The notes beneath the pieces were generated by a model. The model did no database searches. It was not told the DNA's origin and saw only the letters and a list, made by a program, of their open reading frames with translations. From Pedobacter sp. Leaf194 (lineage in GTDB: Bacteria; Bacteroidota; Bacteroidia; Sphingobacteriales; Sphingobacteriaceae), in contig NZ_LMPU01000010.1 in the NCBI RefSeq assembly GCF_001423945.1, positions 124,001-188,000 on the forward strand: a stretch of DNA of 64,000 bases, in the 5' to 3' direction. The position numbers and the translations under genes are program-made. This document shows positions 35,880-44,515 of this stretch, piece by piece (within the stretch, counting starts at the first letter, position 1; every line of letters starts with the position of its first letter).

Positions 35880-36332
35880 ATGGCTAAATCTCAGGCAACA
35901 TACAGTAAAAAAGAGAACGAAAAAAAACGATTAAAAAAACAAAAAGACAAACAAGAGAAAAAAGAAGAACGTCAGGCGAATGCTAAAAAAGGCTTAGCGC
36001 TTGAAGACATGATGGCTTACGTTGATGAAAACGGGAACATCTCTTCTACTCCACCAGATCCGAAAAAGAAGAAAGTTATCAATACCGAAGACATTCAAAT
36101 TGGTATCTCCAGACAAGAGGATATTATTGATGAAAATCCTGTTAAAAAAGGAACAGTTACCTTCTTCAACGATAGTAAAGGTTACGGTTTCATAAAAAAC
36201 ACTGAAACTCAGGATAGCATTTTTGTTCACGCTAATGGTTGCGTAACTCAAATTAAAGAAGGCGATAAAGTTACTTTCGAGGTAGAAATGGGTCAAAAAG
36301 GACCAACTGCTGTTAAGGTTTCTAAAGTTTAA
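35880..36332 (+). CDS. Cold-shock-domain RNA-binding protein with basic N-terminal extension
   Basis: 150 residues. Residues 1-45 are highly charged, mostly Lys, Glu and Gln (KKENEKKRLKKQKDKQEKK), followed by a linker. The C-terminal 65 residues are a cold-shock domain: KKGTVTFFNDSKGYGFIKN with RNP1 KGYGFI and RNP2 SIFVHAN. Binds single-stranded RNA or DNA. Longer than the usual 65-70-residue Csp because of the extension, a form common in Bacteroidetes. Confidence 0.93.
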   Translation: MAKSQATYSKKENEKKRLKKQKDKQEKKEERQANAKKGLALEDMMAYVDENGNISSTPPDPKKKKVINTEDIQIGISRQEDIIDENPVKKGTVTFFNDSKGYGFIKNTETQDSIFVHANGCVTQIKEGDKVTFEVEMGQKGPTAVKVSKV

Positions 36333-36461
36333 TTCTAATTCTCGGAACCCAGAACTGGGTAAAAAATTCTGCAGAAATTTCTGCTGCGCAAGGTTTTATA
36401 ATCATTTATATTTCCTTCTATTTAAGCATAAAACCTAGCGCATATTTTTCTTTTCTCGATC

Positions 36462-36490
36462 AAAAATAGGCTGAAAATCAGGTTTCAGCA
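36462..36490 (-). terminator. Minus-strand hairpin terminator in gene-poor region
   Basis: Arms GCTGAAA and TTTCAGC with a 6-base loop and a TATTTTTG tail on the minus strand. It lies 9 bases beyond the stop of the fragment 36499-36615. The rest of 36333-36498 holds nothing else I can name. Confidence 0.5.
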
Positions 36491-36498
36491 ATCTTCGG

Positions 36499-36615
36499 TT
36501 ATTTTAGTCCCGCCATACGCTTTACTTCGTGCTCGCTTCTGTCGGATTTAAATGGCCAGGATAAAATCTCCTTTAAGCGACTAAATGCGTAATAACCCCC
36601 AAAACTGAAATAAAA
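36499..36615 (-). pseudogene. Start-less coding fragment on minus strand
   Basis: A 38-codon open stretch with no ATG, GTG or TTG start, ending SDRSEHEVKRMAGLK and a stop, followed by a terminator. The composition looks coding, and another open fragment lies upstream at 36682-36774. I read this as the remains of one or two decayed genes, or as a small gene with an unrecognised start. No family recognised. Confidence 0.3.
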
Positions 36616-36681
36616 TTATTTTATCTAAATTTATTTCGGTAACAAGCATGCTCTAAAATTCACAGCCATCTCAAAACGCTG

Positions 36682-36774
36682 TTAATAAACCTCATAGCAA
36701 TCGTAACCGCTATTTTCTATTTCGTGGATGATTAAATAACCAGGCTTATTTTTCCGGTTACGACTAACCCAAAC
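36682..36774 (-). pseudogene. Start-less coding fragment on minus strand
   Basis: Thirty open codons without a start, ending KPGYLIIHEIENSGYDCYEV-Tyr-stop. It begins inside the -7 element at 36770-36777, so it cannot be translated in full from that promoter. Interpreted as a coding remnant; chance cannot be excluded at this length. Confidence 0.25.
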
Positions 36775-36798
36775 TTATAAAAAACAATAGATTTCAAA
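36770..36798 (-). promoter_or_regulatory. Minus-strand -33/-7 promoter in gene-poor region
   Basis: TTTG (36798-36795), 17-base spacer and exact TAAGTTTG (36777-36770). Would start a transcript near 36764 running to the terminator at 36462-36490, about 300 nt. Confidence 0.4.
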
Positions 36799-36860
36799 AT
36801 CCCGGTGTGGAATTTGTATCATTCTTACATCATTAAAGCACACACAAAGAAAATTTGAAT

Positions 36861-37550
36861 ATGAAAAAGTTAATCGCAATTGCACTCGTTGCATTTTTAG
36901 GCCTCTCATCTGCAATGGCTCAGCAGGCAGATTTACGTAGAAAAATTAACGTTAGCGGCTCTGCCGAAACCGAGGTTACGCCAGATATTATTTACATCAG
37001 CATTTCGTTGAAGGAATATTTAAACGGGAAAAAGAAAGTTGAAATCACCGACCTGGAAAAACAACTGTATGCTGCTGTACAAAAAGCAGGAATCTCGAAA
37101 GAAAATTTGACAATAAGCAATTTAAGCAGCTGGAATTACGCAACTGAGAAAAAGAAAAATCCCGATTTCTTAGCGAGTAAACAATATCGTTTAAAAGTAA
37201 GCGATTTAAATAAATTTAACTCGATAATAGACGAGATTGATGCCAAGGGGATTGCAGGCACAAATATCGAAAGCTACGACTATTCAAAAATTGAAACGTT
37301 AAAGAAAGACTTAAAGATTAAAGCGCTATTAAATGCAAAAGAGAAGGCAACGTACATGCTTACCGCTCTAGGCGACAAATTGGGTAACGTAATCGAAATA
37401 ATGGATGGTGGTGATAACATAATACAACCTGTTTACAGAAACTACATGATGAAAGCAAGCATGGCTGAATCTGCAGATGCAGCGCCTGAAATTGACTTCA
37501 AAAAAATAAAGTTAAACTTTACAATTAATGCTGTTTTCGAAATCAAATAA
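36861..37550 (+). CDS. SIMPL-domain (DUF541) periplasmic protein
   Basis: About 229 residues; the frame opens at TTG 36855 but the signal peptide MKKLIAIALVAFLG (ending SAMAQ) gives ATG 36861. SIMPL core: INVSGSAETEVTPDIIYISI, then AKEKATYMLTALGDKLGNVI. Family members sit in the periplasm or outer membrane and have no settled function. Confidence 0.88.
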   Translation: MKKLIAIALVAFLGLSSAMAQQADLRRKINVSGSAETEVTPDIIYISISLKEYLNGKKKVEITDLEKQLYAAVQKAGISKENLTISNLSSWNYATEKKKNPDFLASKQYRLKVSDLNKFNSIIDEIDAKGIAGTNIESYDYSKIETLKKDLKIKALLNAKEKATYMLTALGDKLGNVIEIMDGGDNIIQPVYRNYMMKASMAESADAAPEIDFKKIKLNFTINAVFEIK

Positions 37551-37579
37551 ATTATTTAACATTTAATTACCCGCACTTT

Positions 37580-37612
37580 GAAACCTACCAGAACATTTTG
37601 GTAGGTTTTTTG
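37580..37612 (+). terminator. Terminator of the SIMPL gene
   Basis: Arms AAACCTACCA and TGGTAGGTTT plus T run. Confidence 0.85.
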
Positions 37613-37648
37613 TTACGTACACATCGAAACACTAAAAAAATAAATATT

Positions 37649-37960
37649 ATGAAAAAATTCATTTACACTTTAGCCCTTATTTTCTCTTTAGGAATTAGTT
37701 TTAATTCAGTTCAGGCTGCTGAAAAGGCAAAAAACCCAACGGAATTAACTGCTGAACAATCTTTGAAGTTAGAAAAAATTAAAACCCGTGTTGAAGAAAT
37801 CAGAGACATGGACAAATCTAACCTAACTAAAACTGAACGTAAAGCTTTACGTAATGAATTAAGAGAGTTAAAGGGTCAGGCTCGTGCAGTTTCTGGTGGC
37901 GTTTACTTATCAGTTGGTGCAATTATCATCATCATTTTATTATTGATTTTGATCTTATAA
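37649..37960 (+). CDS. Small exported membrane-anchored protein
   Basis: 104 residues from MKKFIYTLALIFSLG (signal peptide ending VQAAEKA); the longer frame from 37598 runs back through the terminator. The middle is a charged helix (LSKTERKALRNELRELK-like, here LTKTERKALRNELRELK) and the end is a single hydrophobic anchor VGAIIIIILLLILIL. Similar small proteins occur in many Bacteroidetes; function unknown. Expressed alone, between two terminators. Confidence 0.85.
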   Translation: MKKFIYTLALIFSLGISFNSVQAAEKAKNPTELTAEQSLKLEKIKTRVEEIRDMDKSNLTKTERKALRNELRELKGQARAVSGGVYLSVGAIIIIILLLILIL

Positions 37961-37990
37961 TCAGACACAATTACATCTATCATATAAAAT

Positions 37991-38024
37991 AAAAAAAGCT
38001 TTGCATAACTGCAAAGCTTTTTTT
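37991..38024. terminator. Bidirectional terminator
   Basis: Fourteen-base perfect arms AAAAAAAGCTTTGC and GCAAAGCTTTTTTT, between the convergent small membrane protein gene and serS. Confidence 0.93.
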
Positions 38025-38075
38025 ATTTGAATCAATTTATTATCTCAGTGCGGAATTGTAGACCAGCTGCCTATC

Positions 38076-39347
38076 TTAATCAATAATGTCAAAACCGGTG
38101 TATTTTACCAAAGCTTCAGGAATTTTTATTCCGTTTTCAGTTTGATAATTTTCCAGAATTGACGCCACAATTCGAGGTAATGCCAAAGCACTTCCATTTA
38201 ACGAATGCGCCAATTGTGCTTTACCCTCTTTTCCTTTAAAGCGCAATTTTAACCGGTTCGCCTGATACGTTTCAAAGTTTGAAACTGAAGAAACCTCCAG
38301 CCAACGTTCCTGTGCTGCGCTCCAAACTTCCATATCGTATGTCATCGCCGATGTGAAACCCATATCGCCACCGCAAAGTCTCAAAACACGATAATGCAAG
38401 CCTAATTCCTGTAGCAAAGATTGAACATAAGTGCTCATTTCTTCCAGCGTTTCGTAAGATTTATCGGGATGCGTAATCTGCACAACCTCTACCTTATCAA
38501 ACTGATGTAAACGATTTAAACCACGTACATGTGCGCCGTATGAGCCCGCCTCTCTGCGAAAACAAGGTGTGTAAGCCGTGTTTTTAATCGGCAAATCTTC
38601 TTCCTTAATAATAACATCGCGGTATAAATTAGTTACCGGAACTTCCGCAGTAGGTATCAGGTACAAATCATCAACAGTAGAATGATACATTTGGCCTTCC
38701 TTATCGGGTAGCTGCCCGGTGCCGAAGCCAGAGGCGGCGTTAACCAGGTGCGGAACCTGCATTTCTTTATAGCCTGCGGCAGTAGCATGATCTAAAAAGA
38801 AATTTATCAAAGCACGTTGTAATCTGGCACCTTTTCCTTTATAAACAGGAAAACCTGCGCCAGTTATCTTAACACCCAACTCAAAATCGATAATGTCATA
38901 TTTCGCCGCCAGTTCCCAATGTGGCAAGGCTTTATCTGGCAATTCTGCAGGAGCACCGTGGAGGTAAACCACCTCGTTCTCTTCAGCAGTTGAGCCTTTT
39001 GCCACTAAATTATTCGGAAGGTTTGGCAACTGAACAACAGCATTAAACTGCGCCGTTTCAAGTTCATTTAATTTTTCAGTAAGCATTTTAATACTTTCTT
39101 TATGTGTTGCCGTTTTAACTTTAATTGCCTCAGCTTCATCCTTTTTACCGGTGCGCATCAAATCGCCAATCTGTTTGGCTGCTGCATTTGCCTCTGCGGA
39201 AACGTTGTCTAAAGAAGTTTGGGTAGAACGACGCTCTTCATCTATCTTGATGATTTCATCTACCAACTCTGGTTGTTTAAAGTTGCGTACACTTAAACGT
39301 TCTAAAACTTTCTCTCTATTTTCGCGGATATAATTAACTTGCAGCAT
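38076..39347 (-). CDS. serS: Seryl-tRNA synthetase
   Basis: 423 residues. N-terminal coiled-coil arm (about 30-100) that grips the tRNA long variable arm, then the class II core with motif 2 around CFRREAGSYGAHVRGLNRLHQF and motif 3 around NGSALALPRIVASILENYQ. Charges tRNA-Ser in the cytoplasm. Divergent from rsmI; exact -7 element at 39362-39369. Confidence 0.98.
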   Translation of the reverse strand: MLQVNYIRENREKVLERLSVRNFKQPELVDEIIKIDEERRSTQTSLDNVSAEANAAAKQIGDLMRTGKKDEAEAIKVKTATHKESIKMLTEKLNELETAQFNAVVQLPNLPNNLVAKGSTAEENEVVYLHGAPAELPDKALPHWELAAKYDIIDFELGVKITGAGFPVYKGKGARLQRALINFFLDHATAAGYKEMQVPHLVNAASGFGTGQLPDKEGQMYHSTVDDLYLIPTAEVPVTNLYRDVIIKEEDLPIKNTAYTPCFRREAGSYGAHVRGLNRLHQFDKVEVVQITHPDKSYETLEEMSTYVQSLLQELGLHYRVLRLCGGDMGFTSAMTYDMEVWSAAQERWLEVSSVSNFETYQANRLKLRFKGKEGKAQLAHSLNGSALALPRIVASILENYQTENGIKIPEALVKYTGFDIID

Positions 39348-39361
39348 TATTTAATTTTTTT

Positions 39362-39369
39362 CAAAGATA
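39362..39369 (-). promoter_or_regulatory. -7 element (TATCTTTG) of serS
   Basis: Exact TAnnTTTG, 15 bases upstream of the serS ATG on the minus strand. Confidence 0.5.
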
Positions 39370-39451
39370 AGATTGAATTACGAATTACGGGTTACGATTT
39401 TAGATTTTATTGAAATGCTCAAATCGTAGTTGCTAAATCTAAAAAAAACAA

Positions 39452-40162
39452 ATGAGCAAACTATTTCTCGTACCTACGCCTATAGGCAATTTAGAAGACA
39501 TGACTTTTCGGGCTATCCGGATTTTGAAGGAATGCGATTTAATTCTTGCTGAAGATACCCGTACGAGTGCTCCGATGCTAAAACATTTTGGTATCGATAA
39601 ACGCGTTTTCTCACATCACCAGCACAACGAACACAAAGCCACATCAGAAATTATTAGATTTTTACAGGAAGGGCAAAAAATTGCTTTGATTTCTGATGCC
39701 GGAACACCCGCAATTTCCGACCCCGGCTTTTTTCTGGTTCGCGAAGCGATAAAAAATAATATACCTGTAGAGTGTTTGCCCGGCGCAACAGCATTTGTTC
39801 CGGCGCTGGTTAATTCGGGTTTACCTGCAGAATCCTTTTGTTTCGAAGGTTTTCTACCAGTTAAAAAAGGGCGGCAAACTAAATTTAAAAAACTTGCCGA
39901 AGAAGAGCGTACCATTATACTTTACGAAAGTCCGCACCGTTTATTGAAGACATTGGAGGAATTTGCGCAATATTTAGGCGCAGACAGGCAAGCTTCGGTG
40001 AGCCGCGAACTCACAAAAATGTTCGAAGAAACCGTCCGGGGAACGCTGGTAGAAATAAAATCACATTTCGAAAACAATACTTTAAAAGGAGAATTTGTAA
40101 TTTGCATTGCAGGGAAACCAGCAATTAAAAGTAAAAGCAAGTATAATGATGTTGATGAGTAG
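39452..40162 (+). CDS. rsmI: 16S rRNA (cytidine(1402)-2'-O)-methyltransferase RsmI
   Basis: 236 residues. Tetrapyrrole-methylase-like fold: LFLVPTPIGNLEDMTFRA, LAEDTRTSAPMLKHFGI, LISDAGTPAISDPGF and LPGATAFVPALVNSGL, all diagnostic of RsmI. Uses SAM to methylate C1402 in the ribosomal decoding centre. Confidence 0.97.
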   Translation: MSKLFLVPTPIGNLEDMTFRAIRILKECDLILAEDTRTSAPMLKHFGIDKRVFSHHQHNEHKATSEIIRFLQEGQKIALISDAGTPAISDPGFFLVREAIKNNIPVECLPGATAFVPALVNSGLPAESFCFEGFLPVKKGRQTKFKKLAEEERTIILYESPHRLLKTLEEFAQYLGADRQASVSRELTKMFEETVRGTLVEIKSHFENNTLKGEFVICIAGKPAIKSKSKYNDVDE

Positions 40163-40256
40163 CCATTCTTAATAACATCGTTATACAGAAATAATAAACG
40201 ATATACCAGTTTACCAAAGGAGGTAGCAAGCTATCTCAAAGAAAAAATTAAACATT

Positions 40257-40907
40257 ATGATTAGTATAGATAGATTTTTAAGTGATGAGCAAGACCCAAA
40301 GGCTGTTGAAAAGGTTATTGGAAAATTAAACGACCTTTTAACCAGCGGCGAGGAAATTTTGTACCTCGGTGTACAGAAAAAACCCGCCGTAAACTTATTG
40401 CCGGATAGCATTGCCATTACCAACAAACGCATTTTTTACTGCGAGCCTGGCAACCTTGGCCTAACCATGAATTTCAAAGATATTTCATGGAAAAGTGTAA
40501 AAGAAGTTTCTTTTAAAGAAGAATTTTTTGGCTCTAAATTTATCTGCGTGCCGCAGCATGGAGAAAACATTGTAACAGAATTTATTCCAAAAATTCAGGC
40601 AAGGAAGTTACATCAGGCCGCAAACCAGCAGCTGGAAGCTTACAAGGAGTTACTACACCAACAAAAGCTTGAAGAAAACAGGGCAATGGCATCAACTCTA
40701 AATCCTTCACCACAGCCCGTTGCCGATTTCCCTATTGTAGAAAAAGAAATTGCTGAACCTGAGCCAATTCAAATTGCAGAGGTTGTGGAAGAGCCTGAAG
40801 ATGAGACGACATTGAAATTGCGCAAACTAAAAACTTTGTACGATAAGCATTTGATTACCCAGGAAGAATATGAGGCAAAAAAAGCTGCAATTTTAGATAG
40901 TTTTTAA
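40257..40907 (+). CDS. PH-like and SHOCT domain protein
   Basis: 216 residues. Residues 15-130 look like a bacterial pleckstrin-homology domain (GEEILYLGVQ...AITNKRIFYCEPG), then a glutamine- and proline-rich linker, then a C-terminal SHOCT motif LKTLYDKHLITQEEYEAKKA. SHOCT domains mediate oligomerisation. No signal peptide; cytoplasmic or membrane-associated. Function unknown. Starts 94 bases after rsmI. Confidence 0.85.
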   Translation: MISIDRFLSDEQDPKAVEKVIGKLNDLLTSGEEILYLGVQKKPAVNLLPDSIAITNKRIFYCEPGNLGLTMNFKDISWKSVKEVSFKEEFFGSKFICVPQHGENIVTEFIPKIQARKLHQAANQQLEAYKELLHQQKLEENRAMASTLNPSPQPVADFPIVEKEIAEPEPIQIAEVVEEPEDETTLKLRKLKTLYDKHLITQEEYEAKKAAILDSF

Positions 40908-40920
40908 TATCGACTTGCTG

Positions 40921-40940
40921 TGTTGAGCCAGCCGAAGCGA
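40921..40940 (+). repeat. Degenerate TGAGCCAGCCGAAGCGA motif
   Basis: Short sequence related to the dispersed motif at 13001-13020; lies 14 bases after the SHOCT gene. Weak match. Confidence 0.2.
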
Positions 40941-41002
40941 CAAAATTATTTACAATTCGCTGCTAAATCAATACTACAGTATTTGCCGATTCAGCATAAC
41001 AA

Positions 41003-42619
41003 ATGAACTCCAGACAAACCTACCTGCTCGCTTTTTTAAGCGCATTTCTTCTTTGGCTCGCATGGCCACCAATGCCATTTACCACACCACTGTTGCTGAT
41101 TGCGTTGGTGCCGCTTTTTATTACGCTGGAAAGCATCGGGAAAAGCGGGCAAAGAAAAACAGGCAAAAAAATATTTTTAACCGCCGGCTTAACCTTTTTA
41201 ATCTGGAATACAGCATCAACTTACTGGGTTTATAATGCCATAAGTGCTTACAACGGTACGTTGGTAGCCATTCCCGTTTCGCTAATCCCCTATGGTTTAG
41301 GTGCCCTTTTAATGACATTTGCCTTCTGGCTATTTTATAGATTAGAGAAGTATACCAGCAAGAAAGTCGCCTACCTGGGTTTAGTTTCATTTTACATTGC
41401 ATTAGAATATTTACAGCAAAGCTGGGACCTTGCCTTCCCCTGGATGACACTCGGAAATGGCCTGGCTGGCATGCATCAACTGGCTCAGTGGTATGATTAT
41501 ACCGGCATTTATGGTGGCTCACTTTGGATTTTGGCAAGTAACATTCTGGCTTTTGAAGCTTACAAAAAATTAAGATCTCAAACTGGTTATTTAAAGTTCA
41601 GGTTGGCAGGAATCTGGGCCCTATTGGTGCTAATTCCGGTGGGCATATCGCTCACAAAATACTTTAGCGCAAGCCAGAAAGGTACGCCCAGCAATGTAGT
41701 CGTGGTTCAGCCAAATATAGATCCATACCAAAAGCTTGAATCCATCCCGTCGGCAGAACAAATTAAAATACTAACTCATTTATCCGATTCTATCGGACAA
41801 ACAAATACTGAATATTTTATCTGGCCGGAAACGGCAATCCCAAATTATGCTGATGAAGATCGAATTCGCACTAACCCCGATTTTTTAACGCTGCAAGATT
41901 TCTTAAGCAAGTACAAAAACGGAACGCTGATTACGGGCATAGAAAGCGTAAAATTTTATCCAGATAAAAGAACTGTTTCTGCGAAGTACAGCCAGGATTT
42001 AGGCCTTTATTACGATAATTTTAATTCGGCCATGCAGGTTGAGAATTCTGCGAACGTTCAGTTTTACCACAAATCCAAATTAGTTCCCGGTGCAGAAAAA
42101 ATGCCGTTTCCAAAGGTTTTTTCGTTTATGGATGGCGTATTTTCCGAGTTAGGTGGAAGCGTTGGTGGCTGGGGCTGGCAAGATAAGCCGAGCGTTTTGT
42201 ATGCTCAAAGCGGCATCGGAGCAGCACCTGTTGTTTGTTACGAAAGTTTGTGGGGCGATTGGATTGGGCAGCAGGTTAAAGATGGAGCCCAGTTTATTGC
42301 CATTATAACGAACGATGGCTGGTGGGGCAATACCTCCGGGAAATCGCAACACGAAATGTATGCTAAGCTCAGGGCTATAGAAACGCATCGCGATATTGCC
42401 CGCTCTGCAAATACAGGAATTTCCTGTTTCATTAATCAACGGGGAGATGTTACACAAAGCACTAAATGGTGGACAAGAACTGCCATAAAGGCCAACATAA
42501 ATCTTAATGATGAGATTACTTTCTACGTTAAAAGCGGCGATATAATTGCCAAATTATTATCTGCCGCCGCAGTTATCCTGGCATTGATTATCCCGTATAA
42601 AAAATGGATAAAAAAGTAG
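41003..42619 (+). CDS. lnt: Apolipoprotein N-acyltransferase
   Basis: Adds the third acyl chain to the N-terminal Cys of lipoproteins in the inner membrane. 538 residues: N-terminal membrane helices, then a periplasmic nitrilase domain with the catalytic triad Glu276 (WPETAIPNY), Lys357 (YHKSKLVPGAEK) and Cys412 (VVCYESLWG), then a final helix. Forty bases upstream of lspA, so two steps of lipoprotein maturation are coupled. Confidence 0.96.
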   Translation: MNSRQTYLLAFLSAFLLWLAWPPMPFTTPLLLIALVPLFITLESIGKSGQRKTGKKIFLTAGLTFLIWNTASTYWVYNAISAYNGTLVAIPVSLIPYGLGALLMTFAFWLFYRLEKYTSKKVAYLGLVSFYIALEYLQQSWDLAFPWMTLGNGLAGMHQLAQWYDYTGIYGGSLWILASNILAFEAYKKLRSQTGYLKFRLAGIWALLVLIPVGISLTKYFSASQKGTPSNVVVVQPNIDPYQKLESIPSAEQIKILTHLSDSIGQTNTEYFIWPETAIPNYADEDRIRTNPDFLTLQDFLSKYKNGTLITGIESVKFYPDKRTVSAKYSQDLGLYYDNFNSAMQVENSANVQFYHKSKLVPGAEKMPFPKVFSFMDGVFSELGGSVGGWGWQDKPSVLYAQSGIGAAPVVCYESLWGDWIGQQVKDGAQFIAIITNDGWWGNTSGKSQHEMYAKLRAIETHRDIARSANTGISCFINQRGDVTQSTKWWTRTAIKANINLNDEITFYVKSGDIIAKLLSAAAVILALIIPYKKWIKK

Positions 42620-42659
42620 AAATGCGCTGATGTTATAATCTGGCATTCGTTAAATCGTT

Positions 42660-43181
42660 ATGAAATTGAAACATACCACAAAACTTATTTTACTAACCTT
42701 CTTTTTACTCTTAAATGTAGGTTGCGACCAGGTTTCGAAAAATATAGTGCGCCGCAAAATAAGCGAGTACGAATACATCACTATAATAAAAGATAGATTT
42801 AGCCTTACAAAAGTTGAAAACACGGGCGCTTTCTTAAGTTTGGGCGATCAAATGCCATACCTTTTCAGATTGATTATTCTATCGGGCTTACCACTTTTGT
42901 TCCTCAGTTATGGCTTGTATTTTCTTTTTACAAAACGGAATTTACAAACCAGCGTACAAATTGCACTTTGTTTGTTAATTGGTGGCGGCATAGGAAACCT
43001 CTACGATAGGATTGTTCACGGTTCGGTAACTGATTTTATGCACATGAATTTCTATTTCTTTGAAACCGGCATTTTCAATTTTGCGGATATATCAATTATG
43101 ATTGGTATTGGAATTTTACTGATGCAATCTCTACGAGCGAATATTAAACAGAAAGACACCCAGGTAAGTGATGCTGAATAA
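42660..43181 (+). CDS. lspA: Lipoprotein signal peptidase (signal peptidase II)
   Basis: 173 residues, four membrane helices. Catalytic aspartates Asp125 (GSVTDFMHM) and Asp143 (FNFADISIM), with the conserved GCDQVSK near the N-terminus and GGGIGNLYDRI before the active site. Cleaves prolipoproteins before the lipid-modified Cys. Follows lnt in the same operon. Confidence 0.96.
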   Translation: MKLKHTTKLILLTFFLLLNVGCDQVSKNIVRRKISEYEYITIIKDRFSLTKVENTGAFLSLGDQMPYLFRLIILSGLPLLFLSYGLYFLFTKRNLQTSVQIALCLLIGGGIGNLYDRIVHGSVTDFMHMNFYFFETGIFNFADISIMIGIGILLMQSLRANIKQKDTQVSDAE

Positions 43182-43232
43182 TTGCTTACAATGGCTTAAC
43201 ATTTAATAGCATTCTTTAAACAAACTTATAAT

Positions 43233-43240
43233 TATCTTTA
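43233..43240 (+). promoter_or_regulatory. -7-like element (TATCTTTA) of the OsmC gene
   Basis: One base off TAnnTTTG, 43 bases upstream of the ATG at 43284. Confidence 0.35.
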
Positions 43241-43283
43241 GTTGTTTAGAAGGCAAAAAAATCAACCATAAAATAAAAATCTA

Positions 43284-43700
43284 ATGAAAAGAAATGCAAC
43301 AGCCGTATGGCAAGGTTCTGGTAAAGAAGGTAAAGGCAATTTAACTACCCAAAGTACCACTCTAAACAATACACAATATTCATTTGGCTCTCGCTTCGCC
43401 GAAGGCGTAGGTACAAACCCAGAGGAGTTAGTTGCCGCAGCACATGCCGGTTGTTTTACTATGGCGCTGTCTTTTAAAATTGATGAAGCAGGTTTCACAG
43501 CAGAAAATCTGGAAACGAAATGTGTTATCAACTTAGATCCGGCTCAGGGAAAAATCACAGAATCTCACTTAACGCTAACCGCAACAATTCCGGGTATCTC
43601 GAAAGAAAAATTTGATGAACTTGTGGCTGATGCAGAGAAAAATTGCCCAATATCCAAACTGTTAGATACAACAATTTCTGTTGATGCAACATTAGCTTAG
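43284..43700 (+). CDS. OsmC-family peroxiredoxin
   Basis: 138 residues. Reduces organic hydroperoxides. The two catalytic cysteines are Cys57 (AAHAGCFTMAL) and Cys121 (AEKNCPISKLL); Arg37 and Glu48, which polarise the peroxidatic Cys in OsmC, are in SRFAEG and NPEELV. Single-gene unit with its own promoter-like sequence. Confidence 0.95.
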   Translation: MKRNATAVWQGSGKEGKGNLTTQSTTLNNTQYSFGSRFAEGVGTNPEELVAAAHAGCFTMALSFKIDEAGFTAENLETKCVINLDPAQGKITESHLTLTATIPGISKEKFDELVADAEKNCPISKLLDTTISVDATLA

Positions 43701-43706
43701 AAATAT

Positions 43707-43748
43707 TTAACCCTGAGCTGGTTGTACAACGGGCAGGCTCAGGGTTAA
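43707..43748. terminator. Inverted repeat after the OsmC gene
   Basis: Twelve-base perfect arms TTAACCCTGAGC and GCTCAGGGTTAA with an 18-base loop, between convergent genes (the next stop is 43760). No T run, so it may be a dispersed palindrome rather than a true terminator; its arms relate to the CTGAGCC motif at 13001. Confidence 0.5.
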
Positions 43749-43759
43749 TCACTTGCCGG

Positions 43760-44437
43760 CTAAATTAAATCGAAAGCCCTTGCATATTGCGAAATCTCGA
43801 ACGAAGATTTTGTGCCTAGTTTATCCCTCACATTTCTTCGGTGGGTATCAACTGTAGTTGGCGAAATGTGCAGTTCATCTGCAATTTCATTGGAAGTTTT
43901 TCCTAAGGCCATTTCCTTCAGAATAGTCTTCTCCCGTTTGCTTAACTTCGAAAAATTATTGAAGTTTTTCCTTAAGAAATCATTCTCTTTTAAAAGACGA
44001 TCGGCTTTAGCAGCCATATGGTGCATAGCATCAATAGGGATTGAGATGGTTATTGACAAAATCGGTTTTGCAGCATTATCGCGTGCAAATATTTTAGTGC
44101 TTGATAAATGCCACTGCCAATTATCTTTAGCCGGAAACTTTAATTGCTGGTAATAGCTTAATGTATCTTCCTGGTTATTGCTGTGCATAAAAGCAGCAAT
44201 TTTCGGCACATAGTCTTTGGCATCTTCAGCGTTAAAGAACCTGCCGTAGTATTCAGCATTTGTCATCGAACAAACCTCTTCCAATGATAGTCCGAGTTGT
44301 TTGAGGCCTTTTTGGTTCATGTAAACGACTGTCCAGTTTATCGTTTCGTGAATAATTACAACGCCAGGAATCTGGCTAAATGAATTAACATGTTTGCCTA
44401 TCAAACTTTGCATTGCTGCAGTTACATTTTTTACCAT
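43760..44437 (-). CDS. PAS-LuxR transcriptional regulator
   Basis: 225 residues. N-terminal PAS-like sensor (about 20-130; VVYMNQKGLKQLGLSLEEV) and C-terminal LuxR/GerE helix-turn-helix: LSKREKTILKEMALGKTSNE and IADELHISPTTVDTHRRNVR. No receiver domain. Ligand unknown. Monocistronic, between OsmC and nadE. Confidence 0.92.
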   Translation of the reverse strand: MVKNVTAAMQSLIGKHVNSFSQIPGVVIIHETINWTVVYMNQKGLKQLGLSLEEVCSMTNAEYYGRFFNAEDAKDYVPKIAAFMHSNNQEDTLSYYQQLKFPAKDNWQWHLSSTKIFARDNAAKPILSITISIPIDAMHHMAAKADRLLKENDFLRKNFNNFSKLSKREKTILKEMALGKTSNEIADELHISPTTVDTHRRNVRDKLGTKSSFEISQYARAFDLI

Positions 44438-44515
44438 GAGAGCGTTTGGTTTAATGATATCTGCTAAAATACTTAAAGTTAAATAGATAGCAGCAGTCCG
44501 AACGCGTTTAATGAT

